A stretch of DNA of 64,000 nucleotides from JAJPJE01 sp963848375 (GTDB lineage: Bacteria > Acidobacteriota > Terriglobia > Terriglobales > Acidobacteriaceae). Below the pieces are notes generated by a model. The model saw only the letters and a program-made list of their open reading frames with translations. It searched no databases and was not told the origin of the DNA. How positions within the stretch are numbered: the first letter of the stretch is position 1; each line of letters starts with the position of its first letter. The DNA lies in assembly GCA_963848375.1 (NCBI GenBank), contig CAWKDK010000016.1, positions 248,001 to 312,000 on the forward strand, in the 5' to 3' direction. Shown piece by piece: positions 15,631 to 24,900 of the stretch. The translations under genes were made by a program, and so were the position numbers.

Positions 15631-16062
15631 ATGCGATCTCTCTGGATTTGCGTTGTACTCGTGACTGCCACGATAGCGATGAGCCAACAGATTGCCGCCC
15701 CCACAGGTGGCCACACGCTCACCGTATCGGTCAGCAATGTGAATCAGGAAGGCGGCAACATCGGCGTGCTCGTATTCAATTCCGATAAAGGCTGGCCCGA
15801 AGATCGCACTGCGGCATTGAAGGACATAATCGTTCCTGCTCATCCCGGAACTGTCGTCGTGCCGATTCCCAACCTTCCGGCTGGCGACTACGCTGTCGTG
15901 GTCCTCCACGACGTGAATCAGAACCACAAGATGGATCGCAACTGGATGGGCAAGCCCAAAGAGCAGTGGGCGATGTCGAATAACCCGCACGCGCTCGATC
16001 AAAGCTCCGTCTTACTCAACGGCGAAATTTCATTTGGGCTGGCGATCAGACGATCGAAGTGA
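15631..16062 (+). CDS. DUF2141 family exported protein
   Basis: About 143 aa from the ATG at 15631, chosen because CAGGAGGCAGCGG lies immediately upstream and the signal peptide (MRSLWICVVLVTATIAMSQ) then starts correctly; a GTG at 15613 is also in frame. The mature part is a DUF2141 beta-sandwich, with LTVSVSNVNQEGGNIGVLVFN, a FNSDKGWPE stretch, and the family's GDYAVVVLHDVNQNHKMDRN loop. Members are periplasmic or surface proteins of unknown function. The L,D-transpeptidase gene begins 70 bases downstream. Confidence 0.82.
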   Translation: MRSLWICVVLVTATIAMSQQIAAPTGGHTLTVSVSNVNQEGGNIGVLVFNSDKGWPEDRTAALKDIIVPAHPGTVVVPIPNLPAGDYAVVVLHDVNQNHKMDRNWMGKPKEQWAMSNNPHALDQSSVLLNGEISFGLAIRRSK

Positions 16063-16132
16063 AGCTGCAGTAGCGGATCTGAATGGTCGAGCCGTCGGCG
16101 AAGATCATTGTCCAGAGTACAATTTGCGAGTC

Positions 16133-16664
16133 ATGCGTCGTGTTCGTTGGAGAACCGGTCTACGCCTCAGTCTCGCAGTATTGGCGTCGTTCCCAATCCT
16201 TCCGAAAGCGTATGCAGTTACTCCGCTTTCTGCGGATGCACGTGCCGATTCTGTTGTTGTTCTGAAGAAAGAGCGCAAGCTGATCCTGTATTCCCAAGGG
16301 CAGGTGCTTAAGACCTACCCCATCTCTCTGGGCAGTGAGCCGGTTGGACCGAAGACGCACCAGGGAGATCACAGAACTCCGGAAGGACATTACGTTCTTG
16401 ACCGGCGAAATCCCAAGAGTCAGTACTATCGCTCGATTCATATCTCCTATCCCAAGCCGGAACAAGTGGAGAACGCGCGTAAGCAAGGAACCGCTCCGGG
16501 AGGACGATGTCTTCATTCATGGCCTGCCGAATGGATTCGGTTGGCTAGGCTCCTCTCAGCGCAGATACGACTGGACTGACGGCTGCATCGCGGTGACCAA
16601 TGCCGAAATGGATGAGATCTGGCGCGCGGTTCCAGATGGAACTCCGATTGAGATTCGACCTTGA
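16133..16664 (+). CDS. L,D-transpeptidase (YkuD family), one frameshift
   Basis: A signal peptide (MRRVRWRTGLRLSLAVLASF) starts at the ATG 16133. The first half has the YkuD lead VVVLKKERKLILYSQGQVLKTYPISLG. At about 16504 the frame shifts: dropping one A joins GTAPGG to DVFIHGLPNGFG. The second half holds the catalytic region YDWTDGCIAVTN, which has the active-site Cys, and ends with GTPIEIRP. Repaired length is about 176 aa, normal for the family. The enzyme would make 3-3 cross-links in peptidoglycan or anchor proteins to it. A sequence error is likely because all motifs survive. Confidence 0.82.
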
Positions 16665-16682
16665 ACTGTGGGTTTCGCCTAA

Positions 16683-16720
16683 CCCCGCCCTTTCGCCAAA
16701 AGAAGGCGAATAGAACGGGG
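16683..16720. repeat. Nested hairpin with CACCC flank
   Basis: CCCCG (16683-16687) pairs with CGGGG (16716-16720), enclosing TTCGCC (16692-16697) paired with GGCGAA (16705-16710); CACCC follows. It lies after the L,D-transpeptidase stop. It lacks a T-run, so it is either a weak terminator or a member of the hairpin/GGCACCC repeat family. Confidence 0.55.
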
Positions 16721-16806
16721 CACCCTGTTCCTGCCTCAGCAGCGTTTACCTGTCCGCTGATATACAATCTCCCGTTTGCCTGACTTCATGGGTGAGGTCT
16801 CATAAA

Positions 16807-17988
16807 ATGTCTGAAGCTACTCTGCAGAAATCTGCTGCTCCCGCTCCACTGCTTGCGCTCACGGAAGACGAAATTCTCTTTCGCGACAACATTCGTCAGT
16901 TCGCCGAACAGAGCCTGCGTCCGCACGTGAAAGAGATGGACGAGAAAGGTGTGTTCGAGCGCAGCCTGATCGATCAGTTCTTCCAGCTTGGATTGATGGG
17001 GATCGAGACGCCCGAGCAATACGGCGGAGGCGGAGGAACGTTTTTTGAAGCGATTCTCGCCGTAGAGGAGCTGTCGCGCGTAGACGCCTCGGCGGGCGTC
17101 ATTGTCGATGTCCAGAATACGCTGGTGAACAATGCGTTCATCCGTTGGGGCAACGAGTCGCAGAAGAAGAAGTACCTGCAGATGCTCGCGACGGATACGG
17201 TGGGTGCCTATGCGCTCAGCGAAGCCAGTTCCGGCTCCGATGCATTTGCGCTAACGACTCGTGCAGAGCTCAAGGGCACTGAGTACGTTCTCAACGGCCG
17301 CAAACTGTGGATCACCAATGGGAAAGAAGCAGGCATCTTTGTGCTGTTCGCGACGGTTGATCCGGGCGCCGGATACAAGGGCATCACCGCATTCGTCGTC
17401 GAGAAAGACTTTCCGGGCTTCAGTGTCGGCAAAAAAGAAGACAAGCTGGGCATTCGCGCTTCCAGCACCTGCGAACTGATTCTCGAAGATTGCCACGTGC
17501 CCAAAGAGAATGTGCTGGGCGAGGTTGGAAAGGGATACAAGATCGCGATTGAGACGTTGAACGAGGGCCGCATCGGTATCGGCGCACAAATGATCGGACT
17601 GGCACGCGGCGCCTGGGAGTATGCGGCGAAGTACGCGCAGGAGCGCAAGCAGTTTGGTAAGCCGATCTCGGAGTACCAGGGAGTGCAGTTCCAACTGGCG
17701 CAATCGGCGACGGAATTGGAGGCGGCGCGCATGATGGTGTACAACTCGGCCCGCATGAAAGATGCCGGAATGAACTTCGTGAAGGAAGCCGCGATGACCA
17801 AATTATTCGCATCGCAAGTTGCTGAAAGAGTTACTTCCTTGGCAGTAGAAGTCTATGGGGGCTATGGGTTCACAAAAGATTACCCCGTTGAAAAATTCTA
17901 TCGTGATGCGAAAATAGGGAAAATCTACGAAGGCACGTCGAACATGCAGTTGCAGACGATTGCCAAGCTGGTGGTAGGCGGAAAGTGA
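16807..17988 (+). CDS. Acyl-CoA dehydrogenase (short-chain type)
   Basis: About 393 aa from the ATG at 16807, which has a GAGG ribosome site; a GTG at 16792 is an alternative. It has the full acyl-CoA dehydrogenase fold: LTEDEILFRDNIRQFAE at the N-terminus, the FAD/substrate segment AYALSEASSGSDAFAL, LWITNGKEA, and the C-terminal QVYGGYGFTKDYPVE-like segment (here EVYGGYGFTKDYPVE) followed by IYEGTSNMQ, which holds the expected catalytic Glu. It oxidises acyl-CoA to enoyl-CoA, passing electrons to ETF. The exact chain length or branching preference is uncertain. The PilZ gene overlaps its stop by four bases. Confidence 0.92.
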   Translation: MSEATLQKSAAPAPLLALTEDEILFRDNIRQFAEQSLRPHVKEMDEKGVFERSLIDQFFQLGLMGIETPEQYGGGGGTFFEAILAVEELSRVDASAGVIVDVQNTLVNNAFIRWGNESQKKKYLQMLATDTVGAYALSEASSGSDAFALTTRAELKGTEYVLNGRKLWITNGKEAGIFVLFATVDPGAGYKGITAFVVEKDFPGFSVGKKEDKLGIRASSTCELILEDCHVPKENVLGEVGKGYKIAIETLNEGRIGIGAQMIGLARGAWEYAAKYAQERKQFGKPISEYQGVQFQLAQSATELEAARMMVYNSARMKDAGMNFVKEAAMTKLFASQVAERVTSLAVEVYGGYGFTKDYPVEKFYRDAKIGKIYEGTSNMQLQTIAKLVVGGK

Positions 17989-18272
17989 ATATGATCCCAG
18001 GACTAAGCACCGAGCAGCGCCGTTATCCCCGATACGAAGTCACCGATGAGCTGATGGCTTTTGATTATCGCGGCCAGGAATTAGGCCGGATTGAGAAGAT
18101 CGGTGGCGGCGGAATGCAGGTCCGGTTGTCGACCCAGCTAGCCGGATGCACACTCGCGGCCGGATCCCAATTGCTGGTCGACGTTTTCGAGGCGGGGGAA
18201 ATCCGCCACACGATTCGGGTCGCCGTGCGATTTCGCGACGCGCACGTTCTGGGGCTCGAGTTCGTAAACTAG
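17985..18272 (+). CDS. PilZ domain protein (short)
   Basis: The 95-aa product begins with a GTG that overlaps the acyl-CoA dehydrogenase stop; an ATG at 17991 is also possible. It resembles a PilZ domain with QRRYPRYEV (the RxxxR-type element) and IEKIGGGGMQVRL in place of the usual D/NxSxxG motif, then a beta-barrel ending VLGLEFVN. The second c-di-GMP motif is degenerate, so ligand binding is uncertain. Translational coupling suggests co-expression with the dehydrogenase. Confidence 0.7.
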   Translation: MNMIPGLSTEQRRYPRYEVTDELMAFDYRGQELGRIEKIGGGGMQVRLSTQLAGCTLAAGSQLLVDVFEAGEIRHTIRVAVRFRDAHVLGLEFVN

Positions 18273-18418
18273 TCGATTCCTGCCGTTTTGGGCCGTCCCT
18301 TGCAAACTAAAAGCGTTACCCCTTGGTAACGTGTACCTGCCTTGTTTCCAGTGCAGAGCTGCACTACACTTTCGATTCTTCCCCCATAGAGTTTTCGATC
18401 GCGCCGAGGAGGCGTGCA

Positions 18419-19867
18419 ATGCTCAATCCGGCCCAGCACCTGCCCGACATGCTCGAGGTAGAAAAGTTCTACATCTCGATGCTGGAGCAGGAACTCGCGC
18501 ATCCGATCCCAGTTCCTGCCGAAGCGAACGCTCCGGCGCAGAACGGGGCCGAAGCGATGTCGCGCTGGCTATCGCTGCTGGACCTGGCGGTCACTCCTCT
18601 TATGGTGCGTGACTGGCTGCGGGAGTCGACTAGCTCGCAAACCGCGGAAGCGCTGCTGCGCTACTTCATTTTCAAGCAGCCGACAAAAGAGATCGACCGC
18701 GATAAGACCGATTTTGTTTCCACGTTCCTGCACCGTGTGCGGAATATTCCAGTGCGAACTCTGGATGAGTACACCGGCGACGAACCTACGCCGTTCGAGC
18801 CCGCCCTGACGACGATTCTTGGCCTAAAGGAACTTCCGGCATTGCCACAAGAGCATCGCCAATTGACGCGGGAATTCCGTTTCATTCGCGAGGAGCTTGA
18901 GGAGATTCGCGATTTCAACCAATTGATGGATTCGGGAGTGATGCAGCGCTCTCGCGATATCAAGCTAAGACTGGGCGCTTCTTTCTACCATCCGCATGTG
19001 CTGGCGACGGCGGCTGAATACAACGTCTACATGGGAGAGCGGTTTGACTCGCTCTTCAAGCAGGCGGCGCATGAGATCAGGGAATTCGCCGCGAAAGTTC
19101 AAAAGGCCGGCGGAAGCATCATGTCGCGAATCGAGGGCGACGTCACGATCAAGCAGATGGCGGAAGTAGAGGCAACGGCGATCATGAGCACGGACTATGC
19201 TCGCTCCGCCGATCAGCTACGAACCGTCTCGAAACTGCAGAAGGTCGTCGACAACAAAACGCGATCGTTAGCAACTCCGGCGTCCGCGACACCGACAGGA
19301 ACAGCGGCGAGACCGTCGCCGGCTACCTCTCTGCGGCCGCCCGCGGGACGCGTTCCGATGCCCAGCGCTTCTGAAGCGAAGGGTGTGGACAAATCGAACG
19401 AAGACAGCAAGGTTCGTTCGACCGTCAACTCCATACAAAACTTTATTGCTGCTGCCGAGGCAACATCGGGTTGCGCTTTCCCGATGCGTAATGGGAGCTT
19501 GATGCTGACCTCTGCCGAAGTCGATGCGTTCCGTGCCGAGTATCGGGAAGAGAAGAGTTTTCGTGGGGAGTATGCGGCCGCAATGGTGGAGTCGGTAGCA
19601 CTTTGCGCTCGTATGCTGGCAGAGACCGAGGAGTTCAATTCGCACAGCGATTCCGCCTATCTTTGGAAAGCGCACGCCGACTCGATGACTTACCTGCTTG
19701 CCTGCGCTACCAAAGTGCAGGAGCAGGGAGCCGAACTTCTCCGACTTTCGAAACAGCGCGGCTTGACCGAAAAAGCCGGGGCTCTCGAGGTTACGCTGGA
19801 ACGACTGCGTACACAGGAATTGAATGTGGCGCGCGCGCTGGAAGCGGTGGAAACGCGAGCAAAGTAG
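18419..19867 (+). CDS. Large helical hypothetical protein
   Basis: About 482 aa from the ATG at 18419, supported by CGAGGAGG just upstream. It is soluble and helix-rich, with no signal peptide. A low-complexity Ala/Pro/Ser/Thr linker (SLATPASATPTGTAARPSP) around residue 290 divides it into two helical halves. The second half contains repeated long helices (EYREEKSFRGEYAAAMVESV and so on). I do not recognise a family. Its neighbours are PilZ and zinc-ribbon proteins, which hints at a regulatory or surface-motility context but proves nothing. Confidence 0.65.
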   Translation: MLNPAQHLPDMLEVEKFYISMLEQELAHPIPVPAEANAPAQNGAEAMSRWLSLLDLAVTPLMVRDWLRESTSSQTAEALLRYFIFKQPTKEIDRDKTDFVSTFLHRVRNIPVRTLDEYTGDEPTPFEPALTTILGLKELPALPQEHRQLTREFRFIREELEEIRDFNQLMDSGVMQRSRDIKLRLGASFYHPHVLATAAEYNVYMGERFDSLFKQAAHEIREFAAKVQKAGGSIMSRIEGDVTIKQMAEVEATAIMSTDYARSADQLRTVSKLQKVVDNKTRSLATPASATPTGTAARPSPATSLRPPAGRVPMPSASEAKGVDKSNEDSKVRSTVNSIQNFIAAAEATSGCAFPMRNGSLMLTSAEVDAFRAEYREEKSFRGEYAAAMVESVALCARMLAETEEFNSHSDSAYLWKAHADSMTYLLACATKVQEQGAELLRLSKQRGLTEKAGALEVTLERLRTQELNVARALEAVETRAK

Positions 19868-19933
19868 ATTGCTCGATCGGACCATTGATCATCCGCCCAT
19901 CGAAAATCTCCGCAGGTCGTCTCATCTGGAAGT

Positions 19934-19980
19934 ACAATAAGCACAATCCGGCTACCCTGTTTGGGTCAGGATCTTATTGT
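19934..19980 (+). other. Inverted-repeat element between genes
   Basis: ACAATAAG (19934-19941) pairs perfectly with CTTATTGT (19973-19980). Between them ACCC (19954-19957) can pair with GGGT (19962-19965). It lies 64 bases before the zinc-ribbon gene on the same strand, in its probable leader. No T-run follows, so it is not a plain terminator; a cis-regulatory RNA or a protein site is possible. Confidence 0.4.
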
Positions 19981-20043
19981 TGTATGGGTAGATCCCCGCT
20001 CCTGAAGATCGACCGGCAAGGCCCGTGAGCGGAGCTTGCAATT

Positions 20044-20253
20044 ATGAAGTTGTCGTTTCAGCGCTGTCCGTATTGCCACAGCCACGAGGTTTATCGGTCT
20101 CGCAGGCGTGGCGGCTGGGAGAAGTTGATTTTCCCACTGTTATTACTCCGCCCAGTACGGTGTTACACCTGCATGCGCCGCCACCTGCGATCTGCACTGG
20201 TTCCCACGCAACGCCGTCGCGAAGATTCCGTGCCGCGTAGTCGTGTGGCCTGA
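20044..20253 (+). CDS. Small zinc-ribbon-like protein
   Basis: The 69-aa product has CPYCHSHEVYRSRRRGGWEK near the N-terminus, a hydrophobic LIFPLLLLRPVRC stretch, and CYTCMRRH, giving a CxxC...CxxC metal site split by a nonpolar loop. The tail is basic. I do not know its function. It lies 108 bases upstream of a PilZ gene on the same strand. Confidence 0.6.
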   Translation: MKLSFQRCPYCHSHEVYRSRRRGGWEKLIFPLLLLRPVRCYTCMRRHLRSALVPTQRRREDSVPRSRVA

Positions 20254-20361
20254 TCTTCGTTCGCGCCTTCGCTGCGATCACCACTCTTGCGATTACTTCC
20301 GTTTTGATCCCGTCTGCTGTTCTGAGCATTCGTTGCCGATCCACAGAATGAGGTACCTGCG

Positions 20362-20751
20362 ATGTCAGGCTTCAGAGAGTCGGCCGAGCTGTTGCAAACT
20401 CCGGGTGCGGAGAGGCGGCGATCGCCAAGGGAGCGTATCGATGTTCGAACCCGCGTCAGCGTAACCAGTCCGAGCGGTGTCACCACGATTTGTCACGGAA
20501 TGGGAACAAACTTAAGCGAACGTGGCATGGCGGTTCAGCTGCCACTCGAACTGCGAATCGGCAAGAAGCTCAGAGTTGTCGTGCTGCTCGATGCGATCCA
20601 GCAGCAGATTCGTTGCGAGGGAACGGTACGGAACCGCAACGGAGATCAGTACGGTATCGAATTCTCCGATCTCTCCAGCGAGGATCGCGAATTAATCTTG
20701 AGGTGTTCCCGCGAATCTCACCAACGGCAGTGGCCCTCTCAGGGTTTCTGA
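20362..20751 (+). CDS. PilZ domain protein
   Basis: The 129-aa protein has the PilZ signature of a basic lead (ERRRSPRERIDVRTRV) and the NLSERGMAVQL motif, followed by LRIGKKLRVVVLL and GIEFSDLSSEDRELI. Both c-di-GMP contact elements look intact, so it probably binds c-di-GMP in the cytoplasm. It overlaps the end of the convergent def gene by 13 bases. Confidence 0.85.
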   Translation: MSGFRESAELLQTPGAERRRSPRERIDVRTRVSVTSPSGVTTICHGMGTNLSERGMAVQLPLELRIGKKLRVVVLLDAIQQQIRCEGTVRNRNGDQYGIEFSDLSSEDRELILRCSRESHQRQWPSQGF

Positions 20752-21335
20752 TTCACAAGCAAATCTTTAATTTCCTGCGGAGTCTTGCGCTTCCAATTCC
20801 GATTGAAGTTATCCAGCGTGGTCAATGTGCGCGTGTTCATGTGGTCGACATAAACGGAGCCGTTCAAGTGGTCGATCTCATGCTGCAGAATGCGCGCGTA
20901 CCATCCCGTGGCCGTGATCACCTTCTGCTTGCCCGTCTCGTCGAGACATTCAACTGTGACAGCGTCGGCACGCGGAACTAATGCCATGAATCCAGCCAGG
21001 CTCAGGCAGCCTTCGAAGAATTCGCGACTTGGACCTTCGCTGCGAATGATGCGAGGATTCACAATGACATGGAATGGGACAGGCTGACGCTCGCGCACGC
21101 GCAGGTCTTCTTCGGAAACATCCTGCAAATACTCCGCGCGATCTTCGATGACAGCGAGTTGGATCGACATGCCTACCTGCGGAGCTGCCAGTCCAACTCC
21201 TGGTGCATCGCGCATCGTTTCTTTCATGTGGGCGATGAGTTCCTGAGTCGGCCCGCTACGGAGCTCGTCGATAGTCAAATCTCGCGCGTGTTGCCGCAAG
21301 ACCGGATCGCCGATTTGAACAATTTTCAGCTTCAA
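20739..21335 (-). CDS. def: Peptide deformylase
   Basis: The 198-aa enzyme removes the formyl group from new N-terminal Met residues. All three signature motifs are present: GVGLAAPQVG (46-55), EGCLS (108-112) and HEIDH (152-156), the last two giving the Cys and two His metal ligands plus the catalytic Glu. Length is slightly above the E. coli enzyme because of a loop around 66-85. No fmt gene is adjacent. It overlaps the end of the convergent PilZ gene. Confidence 0.95.
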   Translation of the reverse strand: MKLKIVQIGDPVLRQHARDLTIDELRSGPTQELIAHMKETMRDAPGVGLAAPQVGMSIQLAVIEDRAEYLQDVSEEDLRVRERQPVPFHVIVNPRIIRSEGPSREFFEGCLSLAGFMALVPRADAVTVECLDETGKQKVITATGWYARILQHEIDHLNGSVYVDHMNTRTLTTLDNFNRNWKRKTPQEIKDLLVNQKP

Positions 21336-21428
21336 CGTTGTATGTGACTCCGGCAGACAGATAGCGCCGGTTGCGTTGATCGCGCGAGGGTCATGAGCTT
21401 ACGAGCCGTAGTGACGTGTGCGACGAGT

Positions 21429-21821
21429 TTACGAAGCCGCAGCCTGAGCGCGCGAATTGCGCGGTGTCGCATAGCTGCATTGGAATGCGGCTACCGACGC
21501 CTCCCGGTTTTCGTCTAACGGCAACTGGAAAACCTCCATCACGCGGGTGCTCTCCAGCACATCGCGCACGGCTTGCGATGCCGAACAGAGACGAATCCGA
21601 TAACCTGCCGCATATGCGGTTAGATATTGCACCAGCAGTCCAGGAATATCGCCGGGACGCAATTCAACCTTTTGCAGATTGACGATCACATCCCTCAATT
21701 CTGGATACCGCTCGCGAATATTTCTGCTAAGAATGCAGGGTTCATCTCCGAATACGATCTTGCCTCGATAGGAGACGAATATGATATTTCCTAATACTTC
21801 TACTTCACCAAACGGCTGCAT
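21429..21821 (-). CDS. STAS domain protein (anti-anti-sigma-like)
   Basis: The 130-aa product has the STAS layout seen in anti-sigma factor antagonists: VEVLGNIIFVSYRGKIVFGDE, a VIVNLQKVELRPGDIPGLLVQYLTAY core in place of the usual DLSxVxxxDSxGLGxL, then IRLCSASQAVRDVLE and FQLPLDENREAS. The Ser usually phosphorylated is replaced by the sequence PGDIPG, so regulation by phosphorylation is doubtful. No anti-sigma kinase is next to it. Confidence 0.72.
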   Translation of the reverse strand: MQPFGEVEVLGNIIFVSYRGKIVFGDEPCILSRNIRERYPELRDVIVNLQKVELRPGDIPGLLVQYLTAYAAGYRIRLCSASQAVRDVLESTRVMEVFQLPLDENREASVAAFQCSYATPRNSRAQAAAS

Positions 21822-21990
21822 TTCTCCACCCGACTTCCTTGCTGCTCGCCTATGATCGTAATGCTAACTTGTTGAATGTACGTATCAGCTCTGCAAATTT
21901 ACGATGAATGCAATCTGCCGGACACCTGTCAGATGAAACATCCGACACCTGTAAACCTCGACAGCGCACGAACTAACAGCACAGAATATC
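21822..21990. other. Spacer with repeated CGACACCTGT-type motif
   Basis: Between the STAS gene start and the lhr stop. CCGGACACCTGTC (21917-21929) and CCGACACCTGT (21943-21953) are near copies about 25 bases apart, upstream of the STAS gene. They may be protein-binding sites or relics of a repeat. Nothing else is visible. Confidence 0.35.
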
Positions 21991-24900
21991 TTAATCCCCA
22001 GCCGCGGCGATTGGTATCACTCGCACCGGCTCGGTAACCGGCACACCATCACTGTAAGTCACGGTACGGCCGGAAATCGCCGGGATTCGCTCGCCCGGAA
22101 CCACGATGCCAATCAAATTCAAGGGGTCAGCCGCCGATAACGTAACCGCCTCGCCGGAGGGCTCGAGCTTGCGAATCGCGCGCAGTGATTCGACTGCAAC
22201 CGGCAGAGCAAACTGTTCGCCGATGAAGCCCTGTACGAAGCGGCCGCCGCGGATTTCGCCACGATCTTCCAGGCGGCGGAAGGCCATCACCAGCTCGCGC
22301 CACTTCGGCAGCATGTTCTCGCGCACCAGCAACTCGCGGAAGACCACTCCGTAGCGGCGCAGCAGCATCCAGCAGGTCGCTTCAATGGTGCGATTGCGAT
22401 CGTCGCTGAACACAGGGTAGAGCAGCGACCATCGTCCAGCACTGTGGCGGGGACGAGCGGCGCGTCCGCTGCCTTGGCCCGCGCGTCGTTTCGGGTCGAT
22501 CAATGAGCGCAGGTTATCGAAGCCATCGGCGGTGACCAGACCAGCAGCGACAAGTTCCCACAAGCCGGTTTCCACTTCGGCCTTGAGCTTTCCGGTACCG
22601 CGAACAATATCAGGGAAGAAGGACGCGCCTCGCTGGCGAAGGAACTCCAGCACCTGCTTCGCTCCCTCGCTCAGACCTGCGCGCTCCGATCCGTCGTGAG
22701 CTGTGTGGTGCGGCTGCATCCAATCTGCTTCGTCGCGCAGGAAGAAAGTAATCGGCGCCACGCTGGTGGGAATCACGCGTCGAACACGCTGGCCATCGCC
22801 GTTGGTGTTGGAGCTGCTGTCGATCGTTGCCGGATGCGGCGACAGGCGTCCCCATCCGACTGCGCCCATCAGGCACAGCTTATCGAGTTCGGCGGAATCG
22901 TATTCCTCGACTCGACGCGCGAGCACTTGTCGTTCCCACGCATTGGCGGGAATCTCGAAACCTTGCAGCTGCCTTATGACTTCCAGCAGGCCGCGTTCAC
23001 CACGAAGCTGCGATCCAGGCGCAACGTGCTGCCAGCGAAGTTGCCACCGCATGAACTGAGCGGGCATTACCGGTTCGATTTCGCGCCGCAAAATGCCGAG
23101 TGTCAGGCGATGAATGCGGGCGAGCAAACGACGTTCGCAAAATTCAGTCGCTGGTCGTTGGCCGGTAGTCGTTCGGCCACCTACGAATGTTCCACGCAGG
23201 ACTGCGCCCGTAGATTCCAGTCGCAGCAATGCTTGCTCAACGTCGGATTCGCTTAATGCCAGCGTGCGCGCCAGATCTGCGGCGAATACTGGCCCGATGT
23301 GCGACATCCATCCCGTGATCGCGGAGTAAATCGCATCGGATCGCGAGATGTCTATGCCGTCGAGAGGCGCGGACGGACTATCAACCACTGCGTCCGGATG
23401 AATGATCCGAAAGACCTGCAACCGCTCTGCCGCGACCCAGAAGCGGGTTCCGCCCTGTTCAGCAATTACGGCGCGTCGTTGTAGTGCGAGTTGATCGAAG
23501 TATCGTCCCCAAAGGTCCCGCACACCACGCGGACCAGCTTCGTTCAGATCCCCAGGGAAAGGAAATTGTTCGGGAAGCGCAACCAGCGTAAACAGCGCGT
23601 CGTGCAGCTCGTCTGCATCGCGCACGTCGGGCCACGCCTCTTCGCGGACCTGTGCGATAGCCGAAGGATCGAGCTTGCCGACTTCCTCCAGCACCGAAGC
23701 CGGCAAGACTTGGCGCATGCTAACGGCGCGGGCACGCCGCTCTTCCAGCGGCGCATCGTCGAGATACGCATAGGGATTTGCGTTCAGGATTTCGTGCGAG
23801 AACTCCGACGGAACCGGTGTGTCAACCGCGAGGCAACGGATCGAACCATCTTCAATGCCGCGCAGCAATTGAATCAGGCCATCCACATCCATCGCTTCGT
23901 GCAGGACATCCTTCATTACTTCTTTGACCAGGGGATGATCGGGAACCTGTATGTCCCCCTCGATGTTCTCCTGGCAGGCCGCAACATCAGGGAAGACCGA
24001 CGCCAGCAGATCATCAGCGCGCATGCGCTGAATATTTGGTGGAACCTTCTTGCCGCCCTGGAATCGCAACAGGGCCAGAGCGCGATTCGCATCCCAACGC
24101 CAGCGTGTGGCGAAGATCGGCGATCCCGTGAGCGCCGCCTGCTGCAAAACGTCTTTCACCGTCTCCGGCTGCAGAAAGCGAAACACATCTTCCAGCGGGA
24201 AGCTGTGCTGCTCGGCGAGTGAGATGTTCAGGCCTTCGTCCGTTGCAGCGGCCTGCAGCTCAAAATTGAAGCTGCGGCAGAAACGTTTGCGGAGTGCCAA
24301 TCCCCAGGCCTTGTTGATTCGTCCGCCGAAGGGAGCGTGGATCACCAGTTGCATCCCGCCGCCTTCGTCGAAGAAGCGCTCGGCGATGACCGTCTTCTGT
24401 GTGGGCACTGCGCCCAGCACGGCGCGTCCGTTCAAGAAATGTTGAATGATCTGCTCAGCGCCCGCGTCATCGAGACCGCATTCCGATTTCAGCCATGCAA
24501 CTGTTTCGGCGACCACCGGATTGGTCTGCGACAACCCGACCGGTGATACGTTCGGCAACATGTCGCTAACCTGCTGTCGAAGATCAGCCACCAGCGACGA
24601 GAGTTCGGCGGTGCGCGAAGGAGCCTCACCGCGCCAGAAGGGAATATTGGGCGCCTGGCCGTGCGCATCTTCCACGAGGATGCGGCCGGTCTTACTTTCA
24701 ATGCGCGCAATCCGCCACGAGTTGTTGCCCAGCAACATGACGTCGCCGGCGAGCGACTCGACCGCGTAATCTTCGTCGACGGTGCCGATCATGGTGCCTT
24801 CAGGCATGAGGACCACCGTGTAGAGAGCAGTCTCCGGAATGGCGCCGCCGCTGGTGATTGCCGTCATGCGCGCTCCGCGTCGTGCGCGCAGGCGCTTATT

